Assembly (NCBI RefSeq): GCF_033118175.1
Contig: NC_083693.1
Coordinates: 25,553,981-25,617,980, forward strand
Source: Dama dama
Lineage: Eukaryota; Chordata; Mammalia; Artiodactyla; Cervidae
DNA: 64,000 bases
Direction: 5' to 3'
Both the position numbers and the translations under genes were made by a program. The notes beneath the pieces were generated by a model. It was not told where the DNA came from, did not search any database, and saw only the letters and a program-made list of their open reading frames with translations. The number at the start of each line of letters is the position of its first letter. Positions within the stretch are counted from its first letter, which is position 1. Of this stretch, positions 10,763 to 21,447 are shown piece after piece.

Positions 10763-10955
10763 TGCCTGTGTGCGTGCTAAGTCGATTCAGTCATGTCTGA
10801 CTCTTTGTGACCCTATAGACTATAACCTTCCAGGCTCCTCTGTCCATGGGATTTCCCAGGCAAGAATAATGGAGTGGGTTGCCATGCCCTGTTCCCAGGG
10901 ATCTTCCCAACCCAGGGATCGAACCCAGGTCTCCTGCATTGCAGGCAGATTCTTA
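10763..10955 (-). mobile_element. Bov-tA SINE
   Basis: Antisense copy with GTGCTAAGTCGATTCAGTCA, TGTCCATGGGATTTCCCAGG and CTGCATTGCAGGCAGATTCT. The tRNA head end is truncated or decayed near 10955. Confidence 0.9.
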
Positions 10956-10958
10956 CTG

Positions 10959-11672
10959 TTAGAAGTGTGTTAAAACAGGTTCTGTAGCACCTGGCTTTCT
11001 CAGGAGGGCTAAAGAGTCATGTTTGGGAGGCAGAAGGAACACTGAAATAAAGAGAGATGAAAGAAAGAAAAAAAAAAAGAAAGGTCAACAAAGTCAACCA
11101 CAACTTAAAATTTTAATTTTTTTCATTTATGGTATTTTTTTCTCCTTTGACTTCTGTCATGTGAAATTGATGACATTCAACTGCTTTGACCTGTAAAAAA
11201 GGAAATCTTACATATGATTCAACATAATACATTACACATTGTATATAAAATTTTATGGCCTATTCTGCAAGTACTGTTATATCATAAACATTTCCTCATG
11301 TTATTAAATTTTCTTTGAAGGCATAGTTTTTAATGGCTGTCTTCTAGTAAATTGGATGTGTGGCCATAATTTCTTTAACCATTTATTTCATTGTAGGATA
11401 TTTGAATTTTTCTCTTCCCTTCCTCCCTCCTTTCCTTCCCTTCCTTCCTTCTTTTCTCTTCCCCACCTTCTTCTCTCTCTTTTTGTTGCTATTATAAATA
11501 ATACTATATAGCATTCTTTTAACCATATTCATTTTTGTGCTTATCTCTGATTATTTCTTTAGGATACAAATTTAGAGGAGGAATTATTTAGGAGAGGGTT
11601 TGAGCAATTAAAAAAAAATCTCAATACCTTAATGCCAAAAGGATTTACCCAAACTGCTAATTTATCCCCTAA
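10959..11672. other. AT-rich stretch with an old antisense L1-like segment and a polypyrimidine tract
   Basis: About 11200-11610 resembles an old L1M-type antisense segment (GCTATTATAAATAATACTAT, TCTGATTATTTCTTTAGGAT), at low confidence. A CT-rich tract at 11410-11485 and an A run at 11070-11081 are the only other features. No gene seen. Confidence 0.45.
11410..11485. repeat. CT-rich polypyrimidine tract (CCTT/TTCC units)
   Basis: Nearly pure C/T with CCTTCC and TTCCCTTCC units, capable of mirror-repeat (H-DNA-like) structure. Confidence 0.85.
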
Positions 11673-12015
11673 GACTCTTGAGAGTCCCTTGGACTGGAAG
11701 GAGATCAAACCAGTCAATCCTAAGGGAAATCAACACTGAATATTCATTGGAAGGACTGATGCTAAAGCTGAAGTTCCCATACTTTGGTCACCTGATGTGA
11801 AGAGCTGACTCATTGGAAAAGACCCTGATGCTGGGGAAGATTGAGGGCAGGAGGAGAAGAAGGTGACAGAGGATGAGATGGTTAGATAGCATGACTGACT
11901 CAATGGACATGAGTTTGAGCAAACTCTTGGGATACAGTGGAGGACAGAGGAGCCTGGTGTACTGCAGTTCACGGGGTCACGGAGTCTGATATGACTTAGC
12001 AAATGAACAACAACA
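11673..12015 (+). mobile_element. BovB LINE 3' fragment, 5'-truncated
   Basis: The sense BovB tail runs from CTTGAGAGTCCCTTGGACTG through GATGCTAAAGCTGAAG, GAGCTGACTCATTGGAAAAG and ends ATGACTTAGCAAATGAACAA with a short CAACAACAAA end. No catalytic motif is contained. Confidence 0.9.
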
Positions 12016-12188
12016 AAGCCTCTAATAAGCAATATACAAAGATGTAGGTTCCACTGCAAAATTGTCACCAATGAATATTGCCTTTTATCTTATTTTTATT
12101 TTCTCCAGGTTCAGTGGAGGAAAATGGTAGCATTAGAATAAGTTCGTTTCACAATGTAAAGATTTGCAATGATGCATAGAGAGAAAAG

Positions 12189-12392
12189 GGGCTTCCCCAG
12201 TGGTGCAGTGGTAAAGAATCCGCCTGCAATGCAGGAGCCACAGGAGACAGGGTTCAATCCCGAGTCAGGAGGATCCCCTGGAGGAGGGCATAGCAACCCA
12301 CTCCAGTATTCTTGCCTGGAGAATCCCATGGACAGAGGAGCCTGGTGGGCTCGCCGAGTCTGACATGACTGAAACAACTTAGCTCTCATGCA
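12189..12392 (+). mobile_element. Bov-tA SINE
   Basis: The head GGCTTCCCCAGTGGTGCAGT comes first and the body ends GAGTCTGACATGACTGAAAC. Flanks GCATAGAGAGAAAA and GCACATAGAAAAA may be a decayed target duplication. Confidence 0.92.
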
Positions 12393-13205
12393 CATAGAAA
12401 AAATGACAGGTTTCTGTCTGAACTTCTATCTGGCCATCTGTGATCAACTTCCATGCTTATCTCAAAAAGATGGGACAGAGCCCAAGTCACAGACACACAG
12501 TCTCAAGCCCCATGACCCACCCACCTTCCATAACCTTTCTGCCAACAGTGTATCAATGGGTGGCCCTAATAAGTGAGTAAGCCTGTACCCAGGTGGCTGC
12601 TTATTTTTTTCTGCCATGATTGAGCTGAATTACTATCATTTGGTGTAGGTGGCTCAGCCATGCGATCACAACACATTGTCAGGAGGAGAGAGAACTGTTG
12701 TGGGCGTCTTGTAGGCCTTGGGCACAGGGCCCTGTCCTGGTGCAGCAGCTTGCTGGTTTCTGTTTATTTCCAACTTTAATCTATGACTTCCAGCATTGCC
12801 TAATCTGACTTTTTATTTCCACCTGTGCCTTGGGGGTGGGTGGGGAGGGGTGGGAGGAAAGGCGGGCAGAACAGGAGGACTGGGACAGCAGTGTCATTCT
12901 TGCTGGCAGGACTGAGTGGGAATGTGGTTGGTGGCGGAGGGAGGAAGGAGCCATGAGATGACAATTCCTCCCCTCAGTTCTGATCGTCGAAGCTGAAAAC
13001 TCAAACTAAACATGTGGGAGCCTGGCATTGCCTTGGTTCTGCCACCAGGGAAGCATAGCAGCAGCTGATGGTGCATTTAAGCCAAAAAAGGGTAGGACTG
13101 TGAGCTTTTAGTGAAGAAAGAGGTCATCCAAATCAGACTTCCCATCCCCTGATGGCCCAAGGATTCATAAAAGGAATTTCTTTTCTTTTGGCAATGGCTA
13201 CTTGG
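12393..13205. other. Unique sequence with a G-quadruplex-prone run, no gene seen
   Basis: No exon-like frame recognised. The notable element is a plus-strand G-rich run at 12832-12854. Confidence 0.5.
12832..12854 (+). other. Potential G-quadruplex
   Basis: Five runs of three to five G separated by single bases (G5-T-G3-T-G4-A-G4-T-G3). Very short loops of this kind favour a stable parallel quadruplex. Confidence 0.75.
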
Positions 13206-13366
13206 AACTTCCCAGATGGCCTAGTGGATAAGAATCAGCCTTCCAATATAGAGGACGTGGGTTCAATCTCTGGCCAGGGAACTAAGATTCCACATGCTGT
13301 GGGGCAACTAAGACTGCATGCCTTAACAAAGACCTGATGCAACCAAAAATAAATAGCCAAAAAATA
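13206..13366 (+). mobile_element. CHR-type SINE
   Basis: Starts ACTTCCCAGATGGCCTAGTG, has GGTTCAATCTCTGGCCAGGG and GATTCCACATGCTGTGGGGC, and ends in AACCAAAAATAAATAGCC, the usual A-rich end. Confidence 0.88.
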
Positions 13367-13368
13367 GG

Positions 13369-13592
13369 GCTTCCCAGATGGCTCAGCAGTAAAGAATCCA
13401 CCTGCCAATGCATTAGACGTAGGAGACGAGAGCTCGATCCCTGGGTTGGAAGGATCCCCTGGAGGAGGAAATGGCAACCCACTCCTGTATTCTTGTCTGA
13501 AAAATTCCAAGGACAGAGGAGCCTGGTGGGTTATATAGTCCATGGGGTCACAAAGAGTCGGACACGCCTAAGCAGTGAATGTGCGCACACTT
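13369..13592 (+). mobile_element. Bov-tA SINE
   Basis: Directly follows the CHR SINE. Head GGGCTTCCCAGATGGCTCAG, body with GGAGGAGGAAATGGCAACCC, end GAGTCGGACACGCCTAAGCA. Confidence 0.92.
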
Positions 13593-13869
13593 AGCTTGGG
13601 TCCTCTGTTCTCTGATCTCTGGTTGAGAGTGGCGAGTGCTTGCTGTTCTATGTCTTAATCTGGGTGGGGATAGTCTGGCTAGACCTAGGTTTGGTGATGT
13701 GAGCCTCAGCTACAGAGTCGGTCACACTGGGTGACTCTAGAAGCACTGGCTGGGTAGGTGAGCTAATGTCTCCTTGAACTGAGGGTGGTGGTCGCGTTAT
13801 ATGGCCTCTGTGAGATTAAGATACCATGCTTCTTTAACGCTTTTTGGAAATAAGGTCTAAATACATTAT
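13593..13869. other. Unique sequence, no gene seen
   Basis: A short repeat-free stretch between a SINE and an old L1. No motif of note. Confidence 0.5.
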
Positions 13870-14490
13870 ATTTTTTTATGTTTGTTTTTTATTGTGGTAA
13901 AATATACATTATGTAAGATTTATCACCTTAATCATTTCCAAGTGTGCAGGGTGCAATGGCGGTCAGCACATTCACATAGTTGTATGACCATTACCACCAT
14001 CCATTGCTGGGACTTTCTTGTATTATCCGAAACTGGAACTCTGCACCTATTAAACACTAATTCCCTCTCTATTCCCCATTCCCTTCCACTTACCACACTG
14101 CCCAGCCCCTGGTAAAATTCTGATGTTATATTCTATGTATTGGATTACTTGATGTACTTCACATAAATGAAATCACATAAGCTTTGTCCTTTTGTGCGGC
14201 TCCTTTCATTTAGTTTGATGTTTTCAAGGTTCGTCCATGTTGTAGTGTGTATCAGAATTGCTCTCCTTTTTAAAGACTGAACATTCTATTGTATATATAT
14301 ATACCCATTCTGTTCTCCATTTATACATCAATATACACATGAATATTTCCACCTTTTAGCCACTGTGAATAATGCTGTTACGAACATGGGTGTACAAATC
14401 TCTATTTTGAGTTCCTATTCTCAGTTCTTTGGTGTATATACCAAGAATTGGGATGGTTCAACCATATGGTAATTACATGTTTATAAATAC
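13870..14490 (-). mobile_element. Old L1 (L1M-like) 3' region, antisense
   Basis: Characteristic antisense L1 wording: TATTGTGGTAAAATATACAT, CACCATCCATTGCTGGGACT, TTCAAGGTTCGTCCATGTTG, AGCCACTGTGAATAATGCTG, GTGTATATACCAAGAATTGG. Divergence and small indels show it is much older than the L1 at 1-6845. Confidence 0.82.
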
Positions 14491-14519
14491 ATATGTTTAC
14501 AAAATGAGATGTTAGGACA

Positions 14520-14880
14520 GTGTCTTGTTTGGGCTGCTAGAACAAAAATAGCATAGGCTGGGTGGCTTATAAACAGAAGTTAATTTTTCAAAGTTCTGGA
14601 GGCTGGAAAGTTCAAGGTCAAGATGGCACCAGGTTCAGTGTCTGATGAGAGCTTGCTTCCTGTTCCATAGATGGCTAGCTTTGTGCTATGTCCTCATGTG
14701 GTAGAAAGGGCAAGGGGCCTTTCTGGGGTCTCTTTTATAAGGGCACTAATCCCATTTATGAGGACGCCCCACTCATGACCTAATCACTTCTCAGAGGCTT
14801 CATCTCCAAATACCATGACATTAAGGATTAGGTTTCAACATACGAATTTTGATAAGGGACACACACAGTCTATTGCAGGC
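14520..14880 (-). mobile_element. MaLR/MLT1-like LTR remnant, antisense
   Basis: Matches the pattern GGGCTGCTAGAACAAAAATA, GCTGGGTGGCTTATAAAC, GTTCTGGAGGCTGGAAAG, CTCTTTTATAAGGGCACTAA, TTTCAACATACGAATTTTGA, the reverse of MLT1-type LTRs. Assignment is from memory of the family, not a search. Confidence 0.65.
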
Positions 14881-14997
14881 AGTGAAATGATTTTGTATGA
14901 TACCACAGTGGTGGATATATGATTTTATATTTTGGTCCAAACCCAGAGAACTGTACAACACCAGGGCTGTGAAGAGCGAACCCTCATGTAAACTGTG

Positions 14998-15205
14998 TGT
15001 GTGCTCAGCTGCTCAGTCCTGCCTGATTCTTTGTGACCCCATGGACTGTAGTCTGCCAGGTTCCTCTGTCCACAGGAGTTCCCAGGCAAGAATACCGGAG
15101 TGGGTTGCAATTTCCCACCCAGGGTTTCTTCTCGACCAGGGATCAAACCCTTGTCTTCTACATTGGCAGGTGGATTCTTTACCACTGAGCCACCTGGGAA
15201 GCCCT
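14998..15205 (-). mobile_element. Bov-tA SINE
   Basis: Antisense copy ending CCACTGAGCCACCTGGGAAG. Flanks TGTAAACTGTG (14987-14997) and TGTAAACTATG (15206-15216) form an 11-bp target duplication with one difference. Confidence 0.93.
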
Positions 15206-15216
15206 GTGTAAACTAT

Positions 15217-15963
15217 GGCCTTTAGTTAATACTGATGTCTCAATATTGGCTCATTAACGGTGCAAATGTAGCACATCAAAGCAAAATATTAATACAGGAG
15301 GAAATTTTTGAGAGGGTGGGTGAGAGACAGGGTATGTGGGAAGTCTCTGTCCTTCGGGGTCAACTTTTCTGTAAACTTAAAACTGCTCTGAAAATAAAGT
15401 CCATCACTTCCTGGAGTAGTTCCTATGTAAATACCTGCTCCTTTTTTTCTTCCTCTTTCTTTCTTTTGCATTCTCACTGGCTATTAAATGTCCTGGGCAT
15501 GACCTTCTTCTGAGAGCTTGTGACAGGAACTCTAGGGACAGGACGATACCCCTGCTCACCCCCTCATTCCACTGGGGTCCACTCTCTGGTACCCAGTGTC
15601 CAGCCCCTGTACATAACTCTTTGTATTGGACCTCTCCTCTTATTTCCAGAGACTTCTCTCAAATTCCTTCCTGTTGTTCATGTCTCAGAGCGGAGGAGCT
15701 TTACTCATTAGGCAAGAGGACACAGGTCTCTAGAGAATTCTAGTGAGCTCCTCGGGGTCTCAAAGTGTTTTCCAGAACAGACCCAGGGCTGTCTGCAGGA
15801 CGCCAGGTGGTGGTTTCAAAGTAGACATTTTCCACTGAGCATCATTCCACGTGAAGACAGGCCCCATGGAAACTTCCAGGCTCCCTGTTTTCCTTTTGAG
15901 AAAAATCCAAAATGATCTGTTATGGTTTCTAAGTCTCTGTTTGGAGTTTCCAGCAATATAGTG
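15217..15963. other. Unique sequence, no gene seen
   Basis: Mixed-composition sequence without recognised repeats or exon-like frames. Confidence 0.5.
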
Positions 15964-16022
15964 CCAGTTTGTTTGCTCTAAGACAGATATTCTGCACAAA
16001 ATAAAACAATAAAAAGTGACTG
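15964..16022. repeat. Direct repeat copy A (about 60 bp) flanking a SINE
   Basis: Begins CCAGTTTGTTTGCTCTAAGA and ends AATAAAAAGTGACTG. A second copy lies at 16284-16345 on the other side of the SINE, differing by a few substitutions and 3 bp of indels. Too long for a normal 7-20 bp target duplication. Confidence 0.88.
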
Positions 16023-16071
16023 TGCTTGAAAGAAAAGAAAGGGCGCTTCCATGTGCCATAACACAAAATGT

Positions 16072-16283
16072 GAGAGTGAAAGTGTCATCACTCAGTCGTG
16101 TCCGACTCTTTGTGACCCCGTGGACTGTAGCCTGCCAGGCGCCTCTGTCCATGGAATTTCCCAGGCAAGAATACTGGAATGGGTTGCCATTTCCTCCTTC
16201 AGGGAATCTTCCTGATTCAGCGATCAAACCTGGGTCTCCTGCATTGCAGGTGGTTTCTTTACCATCTGAGCCACCAGGGAAGT
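16072..16283 (-). mobile_element. Bov-tA SINE
   Basis: Antisense copy from GAGAGTGAAAGTGTCATCAC to GAGCCACCAGGGAAGT, lying between two copies of a 60-bp direct repeat. Confidence 0.92.
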
Positions 16284-16345
16284 CCAGTTTGTTTGCTATT
16301 AAGACACAGATATTCTGCACAAAATAAAGCAATAAAAAATGACTG
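16284..16345. repeat. Direct repeat copy B
   Basis: Begins CCAGTTTGTTTGCTATTAAG and ends AATAAAAAATGACTG. Partner of 15964-16022. Confidence 0.88.
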
Positions 16346-16492
16346 AGCCCTTCATAAATCCCAGAGCTTCAAAGAGCCCCTTAGGAAATGTTAAGGTTAC
16401 TGAAAGAAAATTAAAACTTCAGATTTGCATCCAAACTGGGTGTGGGGTCCAAATTTGCTGAAAGTCAAGAGATTACTCTCAAAGTGGTCCAG

Positions 16493-16633
16493 GGACTTCC
16501 CTGGTGGTCCAGGGGCTAAGACTTTGCTCTCCCAAATGCAGGGGGTGCAGGTTCAATCCCTGGTCAGGGAGCTAGATCCCACATGCTGCAACTAAGACCC
16601 AGTGCAGCCAAATAAAAAAATAAAATACTTTAA
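16493..16633 (+). mobile_element. CHR-type SINE (first of a tandem pair)
   Basis: GGACTTCCCTGGTGGTCCAG head, GGTTCAATCCCTGGTCAGGG, CAACTAAGACCCAGTGCAGC, and an AAATAAAAAAATAAAA tail. Preceded by AAAGTGGTCCAG at 16481-16492. Confidence 0.9.
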
Positions 16634-16645
16634 AAAATGGTTCAG

Positions 16646-16858
16646 ACTGCTTCCCTTGTGGTCCAATGGCTCAGACTTCGCCCTCCCAGTGCAGAGGGCC
16701 CAGGTTCAATCCCTGGTCAGGAAATGATCCCACATGCCATAACTGTGAGTTCACATGATGGAACTAAAGATCCCACGTGCTGCAGTGAAGATCAAAGATC
16801 CTGCATACTGCTACTAAGACTCCATGCAGACAGATAAATAAATAAATAAAAATGAACA
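16646..16858 (+). mobile_element. CHR-type SINE (second of a tandem pair)
   Basis: GCTTCCCTTGTGGTCCAATG head, GGTTCAATCCCTGGTCAGGA, several internal GATCCCACGTGC-type repeats, and a tail of AAATAAATAAATAAAAATG. Followed by AAAGTGGTCCAG at 16860-16871, the same target word that precedes the first SINE. Confidence 0.88.
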
Positions 16859-16871
16859 AAAAGTGGTCCAG

Positions 16872-17936
16872 ACCATCGATGCTCCCGTAGCCTAGAGGAA
16901 AAAAAAAAAAAAAAACAACCCAGAGCTAACCCTGTAACAATGTTTTATGACCCAGAGTACATTGAAATCCCAGATGGTATACAGCACTTGTTGAAAATGA
17001 GCTAACAATAATGATAATAGCAATAATAATAATAAAAAAGACAAGCCACACAAGGAAACTAAACACTAAGGGGAAGAATGCTAAAACAACAGACAAAAAT
17101 TAGTACCCCAAGAAATAAAAATGATAGAATAAGATGAAAAAAAAGCCCAACCCTGTAAAATAAGTTTTAAGTAATAAGCAAGGAAAAAATAAGGAGTAAC
17201 AGGAAAGAAGAGAATCATAATATATGAACACAACTTTCTGTTTTTTTCCCACCAGATTTGAACACTTTGAGACAAGGTCTCATCTTATTTCATTCTCTCT
17301 GTGCTCCCAGAACCCAGTAAGACTTGGTGGACATTTGTTGAATGAATGGATGTCTCCACAACACTGCCTTTGGAGGAGGATGGCTGAGCACACCTGTTAT
17401 GTATCTAGATCCTGCCTCTTTCTATTCTGTGTAAGTCAAGGCAGGCCTGACAAGAGATCTGCAGGAAACAATTCTAGGATCTCCTATCTGCAGACCTTTG
17501 TCTTTCTCTGCCTTCAATGGTATAAGGCAGAATCCAGCACATGCCCATTTTGTAAGTTGGCACAAGTGTGAAAGAAAGAGAGTAAGAGTAACTTTTCTAT
17601 CCAGACCTTTGGTACGGGAAGCCCAATTTTCTTCTCAAAAGACAAAGAACCTTGCAGAACTCCACGCACATGGGTACACAGAGCTCCCAGCAGTCTATAT
17701 CTCCCTCTAGCTCATCCTATGAGCAGCCTTTGGTGGAAGGCCTTGGACTTGTACCAAGTAACTTGCGTTAGAGTTATGCCCCCAGGCATCATTAACCTGG
17801 TCTTTGTGCGAATCTCTCAACTTCTCTGAGCTTCCGTTTCCATCTTTTGTTGAATGTGGTGGATGAGACATGACCCACTGATCTCTCAGGGCTGCTGGGA
17901 AATTGGGACAACTGAGTGGAGACACTTTAAAGCTCA
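16872..17936. other. A-rich then unique sequence with a MIR-like piece, no gene seen
   Basis: A run at 16900-16916, an AAT-rich microsatellite at 17006-17038, then unique sequence. About 17750-17935 reads like a sense MIR (CCTGGTCTTTGTGCGAATCT, CAACTTCTCTGAGCTTCCGT). Confidence 0.5.
17006..17038. repeat. AAT trinucleotide microsatellite, imperfect
   Basis: AATAATGATAATAGCAATAATAATAATAA type run, interrupted. Confidence 0.8.
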
Positions 17937-18220
17937 AGGGCTTTGCTGGTGGCTCCATGGTGAAGAATCCGCCTGCCAGTGTGGGGAACATGGGTTCGAT
18001 CCCTGGTCTGGGGTGATCTAGGGCCCAGGAGCTGCAGCTACTGAAGCCCACGTGCCTTAGAGGCTGTGCACCACAACAAGAGAAGCCACCGCAAGGAGAA
18101 GCCCACACGCTGCAGCTAGAGAGTAGCCCCTGCTCAGCACAACTATAGGAAAGCTTGTGCCACAATGAAGACCCAGCACAGCCAAAAGTAAATAAATAAA
18201 TAATTAAAAAATAAAGAAAA
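17937..18220 (+). mobile_element. CHR-type SINE, long form
   Basis: GGGCTTTGCTGGTGGCTCCA head, GGTTCGATCCCTGGTCTGGG, a body with repeated GAAGCCCAC and CCACAACAAGAGAAGCCACC, and a tail of AAATAAATAAATAATTAAA. Confidence 0.88.
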
Positions 18221-19374
18221 AACTCAGTATCCTCCTAGGGAAGCTGATGCCTGACACAGAGTAAATGCTTCACTCTGTAGCATCTAGGATGTGAAGGTGT
18301 AAGATTGGAGCCAGGGGGCACTGTGATGTGTAGGAAAGGCTCCCAGAAGGAGGTCACATCTCAGGCAAGATGAAAAGGAAGACTAGAACCAGCCAAGAAA
18401 ATGGGGGAAGCGGGGAGAAAACCATTGTTGGCAGAGAGAAGAGCATGCACAAAGGTCTAGAGGAGAAAACACTTGGTATTCTGGAAAGAAGACCAGTGTG
18501 GCTGGATCATGTTCTGTTCTCCCTGGTTGCCTCGCTGAAGTCTGCATACGGAACTTTCTAGATCCTGCCCACGTATACCCCGCATGCTCCCACATGCTCC
18601 CCACATGCCCACAACCTCATTATCTGCTCCAGGTATCCTGCGCCCCTTCCTCCCCACTCAGCCATTCTCGTACTAAGCTCTCTTTAATTTCACTTCAGTC
18701 CTTTGTCACCTTCATTCATTAAATGTAGATACATCCAGATCTATGTCTCTCCCCTTCTAATACTGCCCCATCTCTCCCAGATGCCCCCAAAGTTTCTATT
18801 TCTGGCTCTCTTTATGATCCTATTCCCCATTCAATGATCTACTTCCCAGCCACCATTTCATTTTAAATGACTGATGAGCTAATATCAAACAAGGTTAATT
18901 TTACAGCCAATCAGCATAACACACGTGGCAAACATCTGCGAAAAAAGGCTTAGAAAAGGACTTCCTAACATCTGACTTGAAGGCATTGGATCTGGGAGGA
19001 GACAGAGACAATGAATCAAAGCAGGACAAGAAAAAGGTCCTGAATGAGCCTGTCGATGTGTTTTCTTACACATGAGGCACAGAGCTGGAGGCTGAAGGAG
19101 ACACTAAAATGCCTCAGATATGGTCCCTGCCAGAAGGATCTTATAATTTATTTTGGAGTGATAAGAGGAAATTAGAAAGAAAATGGAAAGAGCAAACTGC
19201 CAACCTTTTAGACAGTTTATTAAGGTCCCTTTCATGCACTTGACTCCAAGCTAAAGCGATTATTTCCCCTCAACCCTGCTGCTCAGATTTGTTCAGGAAA
19301 GAGTTGACTAGCATGTGATGGGCTGTGCTGACAGTGTAGACTCACAGATGCCATTGTGTAGTGTCAACTTAAAA
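18221..19374. other. Unique sequence with ancient-repeat-like purine-rich part, no gene seen
   Basis: 18300-18500 resembles an ancient mammalian repeat (AGAAGGAGGTCACATCTCAG, GCATGCACAAAGGTCTAGAG). The rest is unremarkable. Open frames here lack recognisable domains. Confidence 0.4.
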
Positions 19375-19840
19375 AATGCACAATGTGAATGCACAATGCA
19401 AGTGAAGTTTTATTTGGGGGGCAAAATGAGGACTATAAGCCCAGGAGACAGCAAATCAGATAACTCTAAGAAACTGCTCCAAAGAGGCAGAGGGGGAGGC
19501 CAGTATATATGTGATTTTGGCGAAAGGAGTACATGCAATCAAGCACTTTTTTTTTTTTCCAGAAGGTTTCTGCTAGTGACAAGGAGCAGTCATCACCATG
19601 AAGGATTTTGAGCGCTTATCTAAGGTGTGGAGAGATACAAGAATTGGGCTTATAAAATTAGCTCCTGAAAATATCTAACTCTTTGAAGACCTGTTCTGCC
19701 AGTCTTTCCTGAGCACATAGTGCCTCATTTCTGCTCTCCACCTTGAATTTCTTTTAGGGGGTGTTGAAAATCAACAGCTGCAGCAGCACACAATTTAATC
19801 CTTGTAGAGGTAGCTGGCAAGTGTCCCTGGCAAGCCCCAA
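19375..19840 (-). mobile_element. LTR-like repeat, family copy 1 of 3
   Basis: Shares a word order with 61583-62345 and 52990-53450: a poly(A)-signal-like TTTATTTGG in antisense, AAGCCCAGGAGACAGCA, AACTGCTCCAAAGAGGCAG, GGCCAGTATATATG. On the minus strand this gives AATAAAAC near 19405, as in an LTR R region. A T run at 19549-19559 interrupts it. Exact ends and family are not assigned. Confidence 0.5.
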
Positions 19841-20510
19841 TATCTACTTGACAATATGGTGCTCAGAATGCCAGGACAAGGGTCTGGCATTGCGATGGGT
19901 CTGCATTAACTGGATGGGTCTGTTGTGGGCGGTGACTGGATGATCCCGCTTCTTTGGAGTTTGGTGGGTAGGCTTCCTTAAAATCATCTGTGGGGAGGTA
20001 TTTACAGTGAGAGAAGCTTGGAGCTTTAAGAGTCATGTGGTGTAGCCTCCCATCTAAGGATAAAATCCCTTCCATGGTGACAACCCTCTCAAGAAAACTT
20101 TGGGTTTCCAAAGAAAAAAACTTTGGGTTTTAGAGTTATATGGATCTGGCCCAAGTCCCAGTTCTGTCTCTTATTAACTGTGTGGCCATGGGTGAGTTCC
20201 TAAAATTTTCTACACCTGGAACTACTGAACAATCAGGATTCTTGGTTGCAAGTGACAGAAAATCCCACTGGAAGAACTTTGCATGGTGTTTTCCTCTGCG
20301 ATCAAACATGAGACTTTTTCTGTACCGACAAACAATTCTCCAATTCTATGACACCAATTGAATGTTCAGGAATTCAGTTCAGTTCTGATAGTAACTTCAG
20401 AGTTAGTGCAGGTTAAGGGCTCAGTCCCACAAGACTGATATCCCACTTCAGATACCAGCCACAGGTCCCAGGGGATACCTGTCCTGCTGATCAACCGACT
20501 ATAAATGCAA
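19841..20510. other. Unique sequence with a MIR-like piece, no gene seen
   Basis: About 20125-20230 reads as a sense MIR core (GTCCCAGTTCTGTCTCTTAT, TGTGTGGCCATGGGTGAGTT). The remainder has no recognised feature. Confidence 0.5.
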
Positions 20511-20640
20511 GGACTTCCCTGGTCGTACAAGGGTCAAGACAACAAGCTTCCACTGCAGGGGGCATGGGTTTAACCTCTGGTTGGGGGACTAAGATCCCAC
20601 ATGCCGCATGGTGGGGCCCAAACATAGAATAAAAAAAAAT
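20511..20640 (+). mobile_element. CHR-type SINE
   Basis: GGACTTCCCTGGTCGTACAA, CCACTGCAGGGGGCATGGGT, ACTAAGATCCCACATGCCGC and an A-rich tail. Confidence 0.9.
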
Positions 20641-20743
20641 TCAAGGGTTCCCACAACTCTCTCTGGTTCTCAGGTTTGAAGATTTGTTAGAATGATTCAC
20701 AGAACTCAGGAAATCACTTTGCTTATGGTTACTGGTTCAATAG

Positions 20744-20971
20744 ACAGTGAAAGTGAAAATGTCGCTTGCTCAGTTGTGTCCAGCTCTTTGCGGCCCCATG
20801 AACTGTAGCCCACGAGGTTCCTCTACCCATGGAACTTTCCAGGCAAGAATACTGGAGTGGGTTGCCATTTCCTACTCCAAGGGATCTTCCAGATCCGGGG
20901 ATTGAGCCCAAGTCTCTTATGTCACCTAAATTGGTAGGAGATTCTTTACCACTAGCCCCACCTGGGAAGCC
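20744..20971 (-). mobile_element. Bov-tA SINE
   Basis: Antisense copy from AGTGAAAGTGAAAATGTCGC to CCCCACCTGGGAAGCCC. Lies just upstream of a BovB tail. Confidence 0.92.
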
Positions 20972-21004
20972 CCTGGTATAATAGAAAGGGGTACAATTCA
21001 GGAA

Positions 21005-21438
21005 GTCATATATGGATGTGAGAGTTGGACCATAAAGAAGACTGAGTGCTGAAGAATTGATGCTTTTGAACTGTGGTGTTGGAGAAGACTCTTGAGTCCC
21101 TTTGACAGCAAGGAGATCAAACCAGTCAATCCTAAAGGAAGTCAAACCTGAATATTCATTGGAAGGCCTGATGCTGAAGCTGAAGCTCAAACACTTTGGC
21201 CACCTGATGCGAAGAGCTGACTCGTTAGAAAAGACCCTGATGCTGGGAAATATTGAAGGCAGGAGAAGGGGATGATAGAGGACAGAGGATGACAGAGATG
21301 GTTGGATGTCATCACCGACTCAATGGACATGAGTTTGAGCAAGCTCCAGGAGATGGTAAAGGACAGGGAAGCCTGGCATGCTGGTCCATGGGGGTCTCAA
21401 AGTGTCAGACAGGACGGAGCAATTGAACAACAACAAGG
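21005..21438 (+). mobile_element. BovB LINE 3' fragment, 5'-truncated
   Basis: Begins within the YGCESW coding region (TATGGATGTGAGAGTTGGAC), continues through TTGAACTGTGGTGTTGGAGA and ends at GAGCAATTGAACAACAACAA. Flanked by ATTCAGGAA at 20996-21004 and 21439-21447, a 9-bp target duplication. Confidence 0.92.
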
Positions 21439-21447
21439 ATTCAGGAA

